Positions 49,839-59,502 of a stretch of DNA of 64,000 nucleotides are shown here, one piece after another. This stretch comes from Chlamydiae bacterium CG10_big_fil_rev_8_21_14_0_10_42_34 (lineage in GTDB: Bacteria; Chlamydiota; Chlamydiia; Chlamydiales; SM23-39): positions 382,323-446,322 of the forward strand of contig PFAD01000008.1 of assembly GCA_002773795.1 (NCBI GenBank), written 5' to 3'. How positions within the stretch are numbered: the stretch's first letter is position 1; every line of letters starts with the position of its first letter. The position numbers and the translations under genes are program-made. The notes beneath the pieces were generated by a model. It was given only the letters and a program-made list of their open reading frames with translations, was not told the DNA's origin and did not search any database.

Positions 49839-50827
49839 TCAGCCCTCAAAATGCCTGCACCCCAAGTGAGTCCTGCGCCAAATGCAGTGAGCAAAATTTG
49901 CTCCCCTTGTTTGAGTGGCGCGGTTTTCAAGAGCTCATCGAGAGCAATCCCAACCGATGATGCAGATGTGTTTCCATATTTTTGAACGGTCTTAAAAATT
50001 CTCTCTGGCGGCAAGTGTTCAAATCGCTTAGCAATGGCGTCGATGATCCTCATATTCGCTTGATGAGGAATCAGCCATGAAACTTCTTGTTCGGTAATAC
50101 CCGCTGCATTGAGACACTCTTTACATGCAGTTTCCATCCGTCTGACTGCGTGCTTAAACACTTCATTTCCAGCCATCTTGATATAGTGCTGCCCCTCTGC
50201 AACCGTTTCTTGAGACGCAGGGAGCCTACATCCGCCCGCAGGCATAATGATCAGATTAGATTGTTCCCCATCAGAGCCTAACTGGATGCTTTCGACGGAT
50301 AAGCCTTTACCCTCAGAAGAGACAACACACGCTGCCGCTCCGTCGCCAAAAAGGACGCACGTCGAGCGGTCTTTATAATTTGTAATTGAAGAGAGCTTTT
50401 CGGCCGCAACGACAAGGACATTTTTGTAAACGCCGCTTTCAACAAAAGATTTGGCCATCATCAGCAAGTAGAGATATCCCGTACAAGCCGCCTGAATATC
50501 GGCCCCACTTGCCCGTTTTGCCCCTATCGCATTTTGGATCAAGCAAGCGGTACTCGGAAAGAGATAATCGGGGGTCAATGTCGCAACTAAGATAAAGTCG
50601 ATATCTTCAGCTTCTAGTCCCGCATCGGAAATGGCAAGGCGCGCAGCAGATGCCCCCATATCTGATGTATATTCATCATCTCGGGCAATGCGCCTTTCTT
50701 TCATCCCTGTTCGAGAGACAATCCACTCATCGGAAGTCTCTACCATCCTCTCTAAATCTTGGTTGCTCAAGACTTTTTCTGGAAGATAAGACCCTGTACC
50801 TATAATTTTAGCTTTCACTTTCTTCAT
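49835..50827 (-). CDS. fabH: 3-oxoacyl-[ACP] synthase III FabH
   Basis: 330 residues. FabH condenses acetyl-CoA with malonyl-ACP to begin fatty-acid synthesis. The catalytic triad is intact: Cys in QAACTGYLYLL, His in LIPHQANMRII and Asn in YGNTSASSVGIAL. TGSYLPEKVLSNQDL and SRTGMKERRIARDDEYTSDM mark the N-terminus. First gene of the fab operon, divergent from recR. Confidence 0.96.
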   Translation of the reverse strand: MKKVKAKIIGTGSYLPEKVLSNQDLERMVETSDEWIVSRTGMKERRIARDDEYTSDMGASAARLAISDAGLEAEDIDFILVATLTPDYLFPSTACLIQNAIGAKRASGADIQAACTGYLYLLMMAKSFVESGVYKNVLVVAAEKLSSITNYKDRSTCVLFGDGAAACVVSSEGKGLSVESIQLGSDGEQSNLIIMPAGGCRLPASQETVAEGQHYIKMAGNEVFKHAVRRMETACKECLNAAGITEQEVSWLIPHQANMRIIDAIAKRFEHLPPERIFKTVQKYGNTSASSVGIALDELLKTAPLKQGEQILLTAFGAGLTWGAGILRAE

Positions 50828-50997
50828 ATATCGGGTGCGATTTTAGCCGATTGCCCTTTAATTTGGAAGCTATGATGCGTCAAGTGAAAATTTATCTATA
50901 GTCACAAAAAATCTCCTCTATACACGTTAGTGGCTATCCGACGCGTCTCAAAAACCAACTTTTGAGTTTATTTGTGTATGTGATAGCATCTAACTTT
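50828..50997. promoter_or_regulatory. Divergent intergenic region between fabH and recR
   Basis: 170 bp. For fabH (minus strand) a -35-like TTGACG lies at 50883-50878, but the region 16-17 bp downstream has only a weak -10 (TTAAAG/TAAAGG). No clear recR promoter and no RNA gene or FapR/FadR-like inverted repeat was recognised. Confidence 0.35.
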
Positions 50998-51594
50998 ATG
51001 GCTCATAAGTTCCCCGAAGACCTACTCTCTCTCATCGCGTATCTGAAGAAGCTCCCAGGAGTTGGGACACGCACTGCTGAAAGATTTGCCTTTGAACTCC
51101 TCGAATGGGATAAGACTGCCCTCAACTCATTTAGCAACTCACTTCAAGATCTAAAAGAAAAAATCCCACCTTGCACCACCTGCGGATGTCTTACAAATCA
51201 AGGATCATGCTCTTTCTGCGAAGGGCGCAAAACTGATTCCCTTTGCATCCTCGCCTCAGCAAGAGATGCGTACGCAATCGAAGAAACAGGAAATTATAGA
51301 GGCCTTTACCACGTAATTGAACATCTTCTTTCTCCCTTAGATGGTCGCCACACCAACGCATTAAGACTTGATCGAATTGAAGACAGGATTAAAGAACACA
51401 GCATCAAAGAAGTGATCATCGCTTTTGATTCTACTCTTGAAGGGGATACAACTGCCCTTTATCTTAAAAACACACTCGCCCACTTAAATCTTTCCATCTC
51501 TCGCCTCGCATTTGGATTGCCTGTTGGCAGCAGCCTCGAATACATCGATGGAGGCACTCTTGCCCGCGCACTACAAGGGCGCCAAACAATTTAA
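50998..51594 (+). CDS. recR: Recombination mediator RecR
   Basis: 198 residues from the ATG at 50998; an in-frame TTG/GTG-type upstream extension is rejected. RecR helps load RecA in the RecFOR pathway. It shows the helix-hairpin-helix KLPGVGTRTAERFAFELL, a C4 zinc finger CTTCGCLTNQGSCSFC, and the Toprim stretch VIIAFDSTLEGDTTALYL with FGLPVGSSLEYIDGGTLARA. Length equals the family's (about 200). It is 82 bp ahead of bamA. Confidence 0.95.
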   Translation: MAHKFPEDLLSLIAYLKKLPGVGTRTAERFAFELLEWDKTALNSFSNSLQDLKEKIPPCTTCGCLTNQGSCSFCEGRKTDSLCILASARDAYAIEETGNYRGLYHVIEHLLSPLDGRHTNALRLDRIEDRIKEHSIKEVIIAFDSTLEGDTTALYLKNTLAHLNLSISRLAFGLPVGSSLEYIDGGTLARALQGRQTI

Positions 51595-51676
51595 GCTCAA
51601 TACATCTTAAGATTCTTAGGTTGCGCAAATACTCCAAGATTTTTATAATCGAGCGACAACTTTGGATATATACCAC

Positions 51677-54079
51677 ATGCGCTTAATCAGATCATATGCA
51701 CTCCTATCAATTTTGCTAGCGAGCGCAACAGGGCCGCTTGTTGCTGCCGAATTGTACGACGACAGAAAAGTATCCCACATCGAAATCGTAATCGATTCTG
51801 AAAGCGAATCCTATTTTGATCCATCCCCTGTTCTTTCGAGATTAAAAACGCAAGAAGGCGACGAATTTTCTCAACTCACCTTTGACAACGACCTAAAAAC
51901 TTTAGCTGGCGAATACGAGCGCGTTGAACCAACTTTACGACTCCAAAATGGTCAGGTCTATATCACTATCCGCATCGCCCCAAAACCTGTGATCCATCAA
52001 ATCCAGTGGGTGGGCAATTCGCAATATAGCACCTCGACTTTGCAAGGTGAGTTAGACATTAAACCCAACACAGTGTTCAACAGACAAGATTTTAATAAAG
52101 CGTTCAACAAAGTCAAAGAATTCTACTTCAAGAAGGGCTATTTCGAATCGCAAATTTCTTACTACATACAACCCATTTCTGGGAGCAATGAAGTTGATAT
52201 CTATATCGATGTGCAAGAGGGTCGTCCCGGACACATTAAAAAGATTGTCCTTCAAGGCTTTACAAACGATGAGCAAAGCGATCTCTACGAGCAAATGTAT
52301 CTGAAAAACTACAATTTTCTCACAAGCTGGCTCACTGGAACAGGAATTTACAGAGATGAAGCGCTCGAACAAGACAGAATGACCATCATCAACTATTTGC
52401 ATAACAAAGGCTATGCAGATGCAAAAGTGGACATTCAGCTCATCGACGATGTTAGCAGCGGTAAGCTCATCATCGACATTACTGCGCATCGGGGTCAAAT
52501 TTACCGCTTTGGAAGCGTCAACTTTGAAGGGAACAAACTCTTTCCTAAAGAAGACATTGAAAAACGGTCTATCGTCCTTGCAGGAGACAACTTCTCTCCA
52601 GAAAAAGTAAGAGAGACAAGCCAAGCAATCAAAGACCTCTACGGACAAAAAGGGTACATCGATGCAAGCGTCCAATTTGAAACTGTATTGAAAGAATGTG
52701 AACCTGTATTCGATGTAAATTTCTTTATTGACGAAGGACAGCAATATAAAGTAGGTCTCGTCCATATTTTTGGAAACGTCTCTACGAAAAACAACGTAAT
52801 CTTACGAGAATCCCTCCTCGTCCCGGGGGAAACATTCGACGCCCGAAAACTAAAAGCGACTCAATCAAGGCTTGAAGCAATTGGCTACTTCAAAAGCGTC
52901 AATGTATATGCAGTGAGAACATCTGAGGATGACAATTTAGGCGACACATACCGAGACGTATACATTGAAGTAGAAGAGACAACTACAGGTAACATCAGCC
53001 TGTTTATGGGCTTTAGCTCGATGGACGACGTGTTTGGCGGACTTGACTTAACTGAGCGCAATTTCAACATTCGCGGCATAGGACAAGCGCTTGGAGGCCG
53101 TATTTCTGCTCTACGGGGTGGCGGAGAATTCTTCCACGTCAGGGGAACTCTAGGTAAAAAGCAAAACAACGTCCTTGTCTCTTGGATGAACCCATATGTC
53201 AATGATTCACTTTGGCGCCTTGGTGTAGAAATCAGTAGAACATTTAGCGAATTGCAGAAAAATGTTGTTGTCGTAACTTATGGCGGCTCTGTCTACACAA
53301 ACTATCCTCTTAGCACTTACTGGACTGCGGGAATGCGCCAAAGAGTGAGACACTCCAAAGACAACTTAAGCATCGATCCTAAAGGAGACTCTCCGGCCGC
53401 AATCCAGTCAGTAACTAATGTGAAGCAACAGCTTAACCAAGATGGGCTGATTTCTGCCTTTAGCACGAACCTTAGCTACGATTCAACAGACAACCCATTT
53501 AAGCCGCATCGCGGCTGGCGCTCCTACTTTGAGACTGAAGTTGCAGGTGTTGGCGGTAAATATGACTTTTTCAAGGTCAGCTACCTCAACTCGATCTACT
53601 TCCCGCTTTGGAAAAAAGGGACACTTAAACTCCGTGGCGACTTTAAATATATTGTCCCCTTTGGAAAAACGAACAAAGAATCTGTTCCCTATAGTGAGAG
53701 ATTCTTCCTTGGTGGTGAGACAACTGTTAGAGGGTACAAACCATTTCTTTTAGGCCCTGTCGTCGAACTATTGAACGACCAGGGACAACTTGTGCCAACT
53801 GATACTCCTTATGGGGGGCTCTCTTCAAGCTTAGTGTCCTTGGAATACAACCAAGAAATTTTTAAAATGTTGGATATATTTGCCTTTCTTGACGTGGGTA
53901 GTGTCACATTTGGTGAATTTGATATCGATAAAATCCGCCCTACAACTGGTGTTGGCCTGCGGATTGATATAGGAAATCGAACCCCAATTATGGTAGGATG
54001 GGGGATCCCCCTAGTCGAAAAAGACCGACATGAGGGAAAATGGCAAAAAGTCTTCTTCTCGATGGGTGGACAGTTTTAA
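51677..54079 (+). CDS. bamA: Outer-membrane assembly protein BamA (Omp85)
   Basis: 800 residues from the ATG at 51677. BamA folds and inserts beta-barrel proteins in the outer membrane. A signal peptide (LLSILLASATGPLVAAE) is followed by POTRA domains to about residue 400 (VIHQIQWVGNSQYSTSTLQ, HIKKIVLQGFTNDEQ, RFGSVNFEGNKLFPKEDIE, KVGLVHIFGNVSTKNNVI) and the Omp85 barrel. The barrel holds the conserved TTVRGYKPFLLGP loop (about 685) and ends FFSMGGQF with the C-terminal Phe. Gene order bamA-skp-lpxD matches recalled CT241-CT243. Confidence 0.96.
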   Translation: MRLIRSYALLSILLASATGPLVAAELYDDRKVSHIEIVIDSESESYFDPSPVLSRLKTQEGDEFSQLTFDNDLKTLAGEYERVEPTLRLQNGQVYITIRIAPKPVIHQIQWVGNSQYSTSTLQGELDIKPNTVFNRQDFNKAFNKVKEFYFKKGYFESQISYYIQPISGSNEVDIYIDVQEGRPGHIKKIVLQGFTNDEQSDLYEQMYLKNYNFLTSWLTGTGIYRDEALEQDRMTIINYLHNKGYADAKVDIQLIDDVSSGKLIIDITAHRGQIYRFGSVNFEGNKLFPKEDIEKRSIVLAGDNFSPEKVRETSQAIKDLYGQKGYIDASVQFETVLKECEPVFDVNFFIDEGQQYKVGLVHIFGNVSTKNNVILRESLLVPGETFDARKLKATQSRLEAIGYFKSVNVYAVRTSEDDNLGDTYRDVYIEVEETTTGNISLFMGFSSMDDVFGGLDLTERNFNIRGIGQALGGRISALRGGGEFFHVRGTLGKKQNNVLVSWMNPYVNDSLWRLGVEISRTFSELQKNVVVVTYGGSVYTNYPLSTYWTAGMRQRVRHSKDNLSIDPKGDSPAAIQSVTNVKQQLNQDGLISAFSTNLSYDSTDNPFKPHRGWRSYFETEVAGVGGKYDFFKVSYLNSIYFPLWKKGTLKLRGDFKYIVPFGKTNKESVPYSERFFLGGETTVRGYKPFLLGPVVELLNDQGQLVPTDTPYGGLSSSLVSLEYNQEIFKMLDIFAFLDVGSVTFGEFDIDKIRPTTGVGLRIDIGNRTPIMVGWGIPLVEKDRHEGKWQKVFFSMGGQF

Positions 54080-54098
54080 CAAATTTATAAGGAGCAAC

Positions 54099-54701
54099 AT
54101 GAACAAATTCTTCATCTCAACAGCTACAACTTTAGCTCTTCTTGCAGGCACAGCTACAGCTGCAGAAGGCCCACTAATTGGCGTTGTCAACTTTGCCTCT
54201 TGCGTATCTGAATCAAAAGCAGGAAAAAAAGAACAAGAGAACATGGAAACAATGCGCAGACAAATGTCCTCTCTTATCGAAGATACAGAAAAAGAGATGA
54301 GAGAAATTGCGACAAAATTTGAAGATACGGAGTATCTCGATAGCCTCTCCCCTAAAGCGGAAGAAGAGCTCAAAAATAAATTCCAAACTCTCCAAGAAGA
54401 TTTAGGTCGCTACCAAAACCAGTTCTACCAAGTTCTCAATCATGCTAACTACCAAATGGTTCAAAAAATCAGTGCAACCATAGCAAAAGCATCAGAGAAA
54501 ATTGCTGGCGCAAAGAATTTGGACTACGTGATGAATAAAGAAGCTTGCTTCTACATCCGCCCAGATCTCGATGTAACCACTTTGGTCATTGATGAAATGG
54601 ATACAAATTTTGAGCTCGAAGCAAAAGCAAACAAATTAAGCGACAACAGCGAAGCTATTGATGCAGCAAGTGAATCTATCATGGATGACAAGGCTGGTTA
54701 A
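54099..54701 (+). CDS. skp: Periplasmic chaperone Skp/OmpH
   Basis: 200 residues from the ATG at 54099, supported by AAGGAG 5-6 nt upstream; the open frame to 54030 lies inside bamA. Signal peptide [22 protein letters not shown], then the Skp core with a start strand ([21 protein letters not shown]) and long coiled helices ([36 protein letters not shown]). Skp keeps unfolded outer-membrane proteins soluble in the periplasm on the way to BamA, encoded next to it. Stop and lpxD ATG overlap by one base (TAATG). Confidence 0.9.
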   Translation: MNKFFISTATTLALLAGTATAAEGPLIGVVNFASCVSESKAGKKEQENMETMRRQMSSLIEDTEKEMREIATKFEDTEYLDSLSPKAEEELKNKFQTLQEDLGRYQNQFYQVLNHANYQMVQKISATIAKASEKIAGAKNLDYVMNKEACFYIRPDLDVTTLVIDEMDTNFELEAKANKLSDNSEAIDAASESIMDDKAG

Positions 54702-55714
54702 TGAGCTATACGCTTCAAGAGCTGAGTGTTATTTGCGATGCTCAGCTCGTTGGAAATTCGAATTTACGGATCTCAGGGGTCAATACGCTTGATGAAGCGG
54801 GCCCTGAAGATGTTTCCTTTCTTGCCAATCCCCGTTATAACGAGGCGATGAAATCGTCAAATGCTGGCGTTATTTGTGTAAATCCGAACACACCTTTACC
54901 CGATGGGAAAAACTTTCTCCTTTCTGAAGACCCTTCAAAGACTTTCCAACAAATTGTAGAACTGCTACTTCCCCCTAAAAAAACAGGTTTTGAAGGGATT
55001 CACCCAACGGCTGTGATCCATCCAACTGCAGAGATTGGGGAAAATGTCACCATTGGCCCCCTTGTGGTCATAGACCGCAATGTTAAAATCGGCCCAAACA
55101 CTGTCATAGACCCCCATGTTTCAGTAGGTTTTGAGGTAACAATTGGATCCGACTGTCATATTCACGCTAACTGCACTATCAGAGAAAAATGTATCTTGGG
55201 AAACCGTGTGATTTTGCAACCTGGTGTTGTCGTAGGTTCTTGTGGCTTTGGATACATCACAGATAAGCTGGGCAACCACATTAAGTTAGAACAAGTTGGA
55301 ATCGTAATCCTCGAAGACGATGTTGAAATCGGAGCAAATACAACAATCGACCGTTCCCGCTTTAAAGCAACAATCGTCCGTAAAGGTTCTAAAATCGACA
55401 ACCTCGTTCAAATCGCCCACAACGTTGAAATTGGAGAAAACAACATCATTGCTGCGCAAACGGGTATTGCCGGTTCAGCCAAAACGGGCAAATATGTGAT
55501 GTTAGGCGGTCAGGTAGGAATTGTTGGCCACGTAGAGCTAGACGACCAAGTGATGGTAGCTACCCGAGGTGGGGTAAGCAAGTCCTTAAAAGCAGGAAAA
55601 TATCGAGGAAGTCCCGCCATTGCTATCAATGAGTTTCATAGACAAGAAGTTCATGTTCGCAAACTCGAAGAGTACGTCCAAAGACTCAAAAAAATCGAGA
55701 AGAAGTTGCAATAG
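54701..55714 (+). CDS. lpxD: UDP-3-O-(3-hydroxyacyl)glucosamine N-acyltransferase LpxD
   Basis: 337 residues. LpxD adds the second acyl chain in lipid A synthesis. An N-terminal uridine-binding domain ([20 protein letters not shown]) precedes a left-handed hexapeptide-repeat helix ([33 protein letters not shown]). The catalytic His lies in [17 protein letters not shown] (His240, matching E. coli His239 by numbering). A C-terminal helix ends [17 protein letters not shown]. It uses acyl-ACP as donor, linking it to the fab operon nearby. Confidence 0.95.
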   Translation: MSYTLQELSVICDAQLVGNSNLRISGVNTLDEAGPEDVSFLANPRYNEAMKSSNAGVICVNPNTPLPDGKNFLLSEDPSKTFQQIVELLLPPKKTGFEGIHPTAVIHPTAEIGENVTIGPLVVIDRNVKIGPNTVIDPHVSVGFEVTIGSDCHIHANCTIREKCILGNRVILQPGVVVGSCGFGYITDKLGNHIKLEQVGIVILEDDVEIGANTTIDRSRFKATIVRKGSKIDNLVQIAHNVEIGENNIIAAQTGIAGSAKTGKYVMLGGQVGIVGHVELDDQVMVATRGGVSKSLKAGKYRGSPAIAINEFHRQEVHVRKLEEYVQRLKKIEKKLQ

Positions 55715-55741
55715 ATCTCCTCTTCGCTGTATGAAGAGAAT

Positions 55742-56662
55742 ATGATTGAAATCTACTTCAAAACTGTGCGTGACCAGCCGTTTACCCGCGTTTCGGACTA
55801 CCGACCTGGGAGTTGGGTCTATGTTAAAGAAGCAACGCTTGAAGATTTAACAAAAATCAGCGAGGTAACAGGTCTCGACATCAATGATATCCGAGATAGC
55901 TTAGATAAGCACGAACTGCCCCGGATAGAACATTTTGACGATAACATCCTTATTTTTGTACGACATCCCGCCTCAAATGAACTGGGACTTTTCACAGATA
56001 CTCTCACCTTAATCTTAACAAACTCCTACGTCATCGTCATCTCACCCCACCGAAGTGAAATCGTCGAAAATTTGATAGCGAATAACACAGGTTTAGGGAC
56101 GACGCAAAAAGCAAAGCTTATCCTTCACGTCCTATTCAAAATTACGCAAGAGTATACAAGCAGTATCAAGAAGGTCAGACACAGCATCATGGGATCTGAA
56201 GAAGCTCCAAACGTTGTCAATAGCGACTCCATCATCGTCCTTACCAAAAACGAAGAGATCCTAAATCAATATCTCACATCTCTTGTCCCCATGCGCAATC
56301 TTCTCGAGACAATGGCATCCGGCCGTTATATGAAATTTTATGAGGATGATCTTGATCTTCTTGAAGACCTTATGATTGCCATGCACCAGTCTGAAGATGT
56401 GTGCCGTGTGAATATAAAGAGTATACGCTCGCTTCGAGACTCTTATCACATCATCTTCACAAACGATGTGAACAGAACGATTAAACTCTTAACGGCTGTG
56501 ACAATTATTTTCACAATTCCCACAATCATCGCATCTATCTATGGGATGAACGTCACGCTCCCATTTGAAAAATCAAGCTATGCATTTGCTCTCATTATGG
56601 CAATAACACTTGTTGCATCAATTGTTGCCGTAGCTCTTTTCCGAAGAAACCGCTGGCTTTAA
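55742..56662 (+). CDS. corA: CorA-type magnesium/cobalt transporter
   Basis: 306 residues. CorA forms pentameric Mg2+ channels. A soluble N-terminal domain (DINDIRDSLDKHELPRIEHF) is followed by a long helix and two C-terminal membrane helices; the selectivity motif GMN is in IASIYGMNVTLPFEKSS, near residue 280. The last helix ends VALFRRNRWL, typical of the family. The window also holds two CNNM-type proteins, so Mg2+ import and export may both be covered (inference). Confidence 0.93.
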   Translation: MIEIYFKTVRDQPFTRVSDYRPGSWVYVKEATLEDLTKISEVTGLDINDIRDSLDKHELPRIEHFDDNILIFVRHPASNELGLFTDTLTLILTNSYVIVISPHRSEIVENLIANNTGLGTTQKAKLILHVLFKITQEYTSSIKKVRHSIMGSEEAPNVVNSDSIIVLTKNEEILNQYLTSLVPMRNLLETMASGRYMKFYEDDLDLLEDLMIAMHQSEDVCRVNIKSIRSLRDSYHIIFTNDVNRTIKLLTAVTIIFTIPTIIASIYGMNVTLPFEKSSYAFALIMAITLVASIVAVALFRRNRWL

Positions 56663-56706
56663 AAAAGCACCCCCCGATATCCTTTGCCTCTTTTTAGGAG
56701 GACCCG

Positions 56707-57570
56707 ATGTTATTTCTTATTGCAAGTTTACTGAGTGGTGGATACCAAGAGACACTCTATCCTGATTGGAAACAGACATTTCTTGTGGAAGAGATGATCT
56801 ACGAGGAAAAAAGTGAATTTTGGGACCTTGCTATTTTCGAAAATAGCAAATTTGGTCGGGTATTTGCAATCGATGGGATCATTCAAACTACAGAAAAAGA
56901 TGAGTTTATTTACCATGAAATGATGGCGCATGTCCCTCTTTTAGCGCACGACAACCCAAAATCTGTCCTCATCATAGGCGGAGGCGATGGAGGTTTGCTG
57001 CGTGAAGTTTTAAAACACGAGCAATTACAAACAATTGTCCAAGTAGAAATCGATCCTACAATCATTGAGATCTCCAAAAAATACCTGCCGACGCTCTCTT
57101 CTGGCGCCTTCGAGAATCCAAGGGCCAAAATTGTGATCCAAGATGCAGCGCAATACGTCAAAGAGACTCCCCTAAAATTTGACGTGATTATCTGCGATTC
57201 AAACGATCCAGAAGGGCCTGCAAAAGTACTTTTTAGCTCTGGATTTTATAAAGACTGTAAAAACTTGCTTAACCCCGATGGGATCTTTGTGAACCAAAAT
57301 GGGGTCCCTTTCATGCAAAAAGATGAGCTTCAACTCACACGAAAAAATCGACAGCCCCACTTCAAGCATGTAGCATTTTACACCGCTCCAATTCCTACTT
57401 ATGTGGGTGGCTTCATGGCTTTCGGTTGGGCAAGCGACAAAGACTACAAACTGACTGAAGAGATGCTAAAACTTAGACTTAAGGAAATGGCTACAAAGAT
57501 GAAATACTATACGCCAGCTATCCACCTCGGCTCATTTGCCCTACCTCAATACATGCTCGATATTTTTTAA
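56707..57570 (+). CDS. speE: Spermidine synthase (polyamine aminopropyltransferase)
   Basis: 287 residues. SpeE transfers aminopropyl from decarboxylated SAM to putrescine. Visible: N-terminal gate region (LVEEMIYEEKSEFWDLAIFE), VFAIDGIIQTTEKDEFIYHE, the Rossmann stretch VLIIGGGDGGLLREVLKHE with IVQVEIDPTIIEISKKY, and the catalytic FDVIICDSNDPEGPAKVLFS. AGGAGG 5 nt before the ATG is a strong ribosome-binding site. The N-terminus lacks a sorting signal. Polyamine genes are not part of the Chlamydia core as I recall, so this is an addition. Confidence 0.92.
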   Translation: MLFLIASLLSGGYQETLYPDWKQTFLVEEMIYEEKSEFWDLAIFENSKFGRVFAIDGIIQTTEKDEFIYHEMMAHVPLLAHDNPKSVLIIGGGDGGLLREVLKHEQLQTIVQVEIDPTIIEISKKYLPTLSSGAFENPRAKIVIQDAAQYVKETPLKFDVIICDSNDPEGPAKVLFSSGFYKDCKNLLNPDGIFVNQNGVPFMQKDELQLTRKNRQPHFKHVAFYTAPIPTYVGGFMAFGWASDKDYKLTEEMLKLRLKEMATKMKYYTPAIHLGSFALPQYMLDIF

Positions 57571-57577
57571 GTTAAAT

Positions 57578-58159
57578 ATGATTCAGATACAAACGACTCG
57601 CTTGTCTCAATTAGAAACTATATTCTCAGCGCATAAAAACAAGTGGGATGAATCCACCATTGAAAAAGTATTTGAAATTGTAAAAAAAACGATCTGCATC
57701 ACCGAGGAAAACTTTTTAGAAGTGAGTGAGAGTAATCCTAACGAAATGCTCTTTGTCGATCAAATCACATGTACTCATCTTGGAACAAACCGACTTATGT
57801 GGGGGATCGCATTCATTGATCGTCCTTTCATCGCCTTTCAAGTTGTCATATCAAAAAATAATGAAAGATTTAAACAGGCTGTCATTCTTTCTCATCGCTC
57901 AAAATCACACAATCAAGTTGTACAAGCAGGTGGAAGAGCAATTGGCTTTCAATATTTTCAAATAGACAGCCCCAAATTTTTTAATAAGACCTTTACACGA
58001 GGGATTTTGAATGTAGAAAACCATGTGGAACAATTAAGAGCCCTTTTTGAGGGAAAAACAATTCAAGTAGAGGGTAAAGATATCGCTTTACTAACCGAAG
58101 ATACAGTTAACCTTCTTGCCCACGACACGCATTCAGAAGAAAAACAACCCCTATCTTAA
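57578..58159 (+). CDS. Conserved-looking protein of unknown function between speE and pdh genes
   Basis: 193 residues from the ATG at 57578; the speE stop lies 8 bp upstream, so they may be co-transcribed. There is no signal peptide or membrane helix. A central beta-rich stretch (TCTHLGTNRLMWGIAFIDRP, FIAFQVVISKNNERFKQAVI) and NHVEQLRALFEGKTIQVEGK can be seen but no motif of a known family. In C. trachomatis the gene between lpxD and pdhA is CT244, a conserved hypothetical of similar size as I recall; this could be its homologue. It converges on pdhC through a shared terminator. Confidence 0.65.
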   Translation: MIQIQTTRLSQLETIFSAHKNKWDESTIEKVFEIVKKTICITEENFLEVSESNPNEMLFVDQITCTHLGTNRLMWGIAFIDRPFIAFQVVISKNNERFKQAVILSHRSKSHNQVVQAGGRAIGFQYFQIDSPKFFNKTFTRGILNVENHVEQLRALFEGKTIQVEGKDIALLTEDTVNLLAHDTHSEEKQPLS

Positions 58160-58183
58160 GTTTAGACTAAAAGAAGAGAGGGG
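58148..58183. terminator. Bidirectional hairpin between the unknown gene and pdhC
   Basis: CCCCTATCTT (58148-58157) pairs with AAGAGAGGGG (58174-58183) with one mismatch across a 16-nt loop. TTTT follows on the plus strand, and TTGTTTTT follows on the minus strand, so it can end transcripts from both convergent genes. It overlaps the stop codons of both. Confidence 0.7.
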
Positions 58184-59457
58184 TTTTCCAAATACTTTTG
58201 CACTGTTTTGATAAATTTTGCAGCCTCTGCGCCATCTAAGACGCGGTGATCTACAGATAAGATCACATTCATCCGTTTTCCAACGACAACTGCTCCATTT
58301 TTTACAACAGGACACTCTTCAATTCCCCCAACAGCTAAGATTGCAGCCTGTGGCGGGTTGATGATTGCGGTAAAGTCTGTAACCCCAAACATCCCCATAT
58401 TGGAAATTGTAAAAGATCCCCCTTTATACTCTTCTGGCTTGAGCTTGCCCTGACGCGCTCTTGTTGCAAGTTCTTTTACTTCGAGTGAAATTTCCCCAAG
58501 ATTTTTGTAATCAGCATGGCGAATAATCGGGGTAATAAGGCCCCCTTCCACAGTTACTGCGACAGAGATATCTACCGTTTTAAAAAGGACGATCGATTGG
58601 TTCGTTGAGTCAAAACCGCTGTTTGCGAGAGGATGTTCTTTTAGTGCAAGCGCGCAGGCTCTGATCACAAAATCATTATAGGTAATCTTAATCGAGCCAT
58701 TTTTCAGCTGCTCTCTCACTTCAAAAAGGGCTCCTGCATCGATTTCTTGTCTTACGTAAATATGTGGAATGTATGTTTTTGCTTGCTGAAGTCTTTGTGA
58801 GATTACTTTGCGCATAGGGGTAAGTGGAGTCTCTTCATAGGTGCCCGGAACAATCGTGGGGATTTGCCTTTTACTAAAGTTCACTGTTTGATCTGGCTGA
58901 GCTAAATCGAGATCGCGACTCGTCACTCTCCCTCCAGGACCGCTCCCTTTAACAGAGGTGACATCTAGCCCTTTTTCCTTAGCTAGCTTTTTAGCCAAAG
59001 GGGATGCTGCGGTTCTTTTAGCTTGGCCCACTGAGAAAGGAAACTCATATTTTTTTAAGGGTGGCTCTGGCGCAAATGCCGGCTGACTAACAACCGCTGC
59101 TACAGCCTCTTTTGCTGGCGTTTCAGCACGCGGGGCTTCGCTTTCTTCCTTAGTGACATCTACCTTCTTTTCTACTTTTAGGGTACCCTCTGGCTGATAG
59201 CCTTCAATACTTTCGTCCGCTTTTTCTGTAAAAATGGCGATGGGCTGATTGACAATCGCATTTCCCCCTTCAGCAATGAGAACCTTGCGAAGAAATCCTT
59301 CATCAAGAGCGTTATATTCAACAGTTGCCTTATCGGTCGCAACTTCCAAAAGAAGTTCGCCCGCTTGGACTTTGTCCCCCTCTTTCTTATGCCACTTGGC
59401 AATTGTTCCTTCTTCCATTGTAGGAGATAATTTGGGCATAGTAACTGTAAATGGCAT
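58162..59457 (-). CDS. pdhC: Pyruvate dehydrogenase complex E2 (dihydrolipoyl acetyltransferase)
   Basis: 431 residues. E2 moves the acetyl group from E1 to CoA. One lipoyl domain (1-78, lipoyl Lys43 in EVATDKATVEY) is followed by an Ala/Pro/Glu-rich hinge (PRAETPAKEAVAAV), a peripheral-subunit-binding domain (about 155-190, TAASPLAKKLAKEKGLD, GSGPGGRVTSRDL) and the catalytic core with HRVLDG (SVDHRVLDGAEAAKFI, near residue 400). One lipoyl domain is the simple form. GAGAGG lies 7 nt before the start. Third gene of pdhA-pdhB-pdhC, 45 bp after pdhB (recalled CT247). Confidence 0.96.
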   Translation of the reverse strand: MPFTVTMPKLSPTMEEGTIAKWHKKEGDKVQAGELLLEVATDKATVEYNALDEGFLRKVLIAEGGNAIVNQPIAIFTEKADESIEGYQPEGTLKVEKKVDVTKEESEAPRAETPAKEAVAAVVSQPAFAPEPPLKKYEFPFSVGQAKRTAASPLAKKLAKEKGLDVTSVKGSGPGGRVTSRDLDLAQPDQTVNFSKRQIPTIVPGTYEETPLTPMRKVISQRLQQAKTYIPHIYVRQEIDAGALFEVREQLKNGSIKITYNDFVIRACALALKEHPLANSGFDSTNQSIVLFKTVDISVAVTVEGGLITPIIRHADYKNLGEISLEVKELATRARQGKLKPEEYKGGSFTISNMGMFGVTDFTAIINPPQAAILAVGGIEECPVVKNGAVVVGKRMNVILSVDHRVLDGAEAAKFIKTVQKYLENPSLLLV

Positions 59458-59502
59458 AAGACAACCTCTCTTGAAAGCTCTATTATGATAAATGAAAGTT
59501 TC

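Noticed and set aside
52052-52765. 237-codon open frame antisense to bamA
   Set aside because: The plus-strand frame is clear BamA; the antisense product has no motif or ribosome-binding site.
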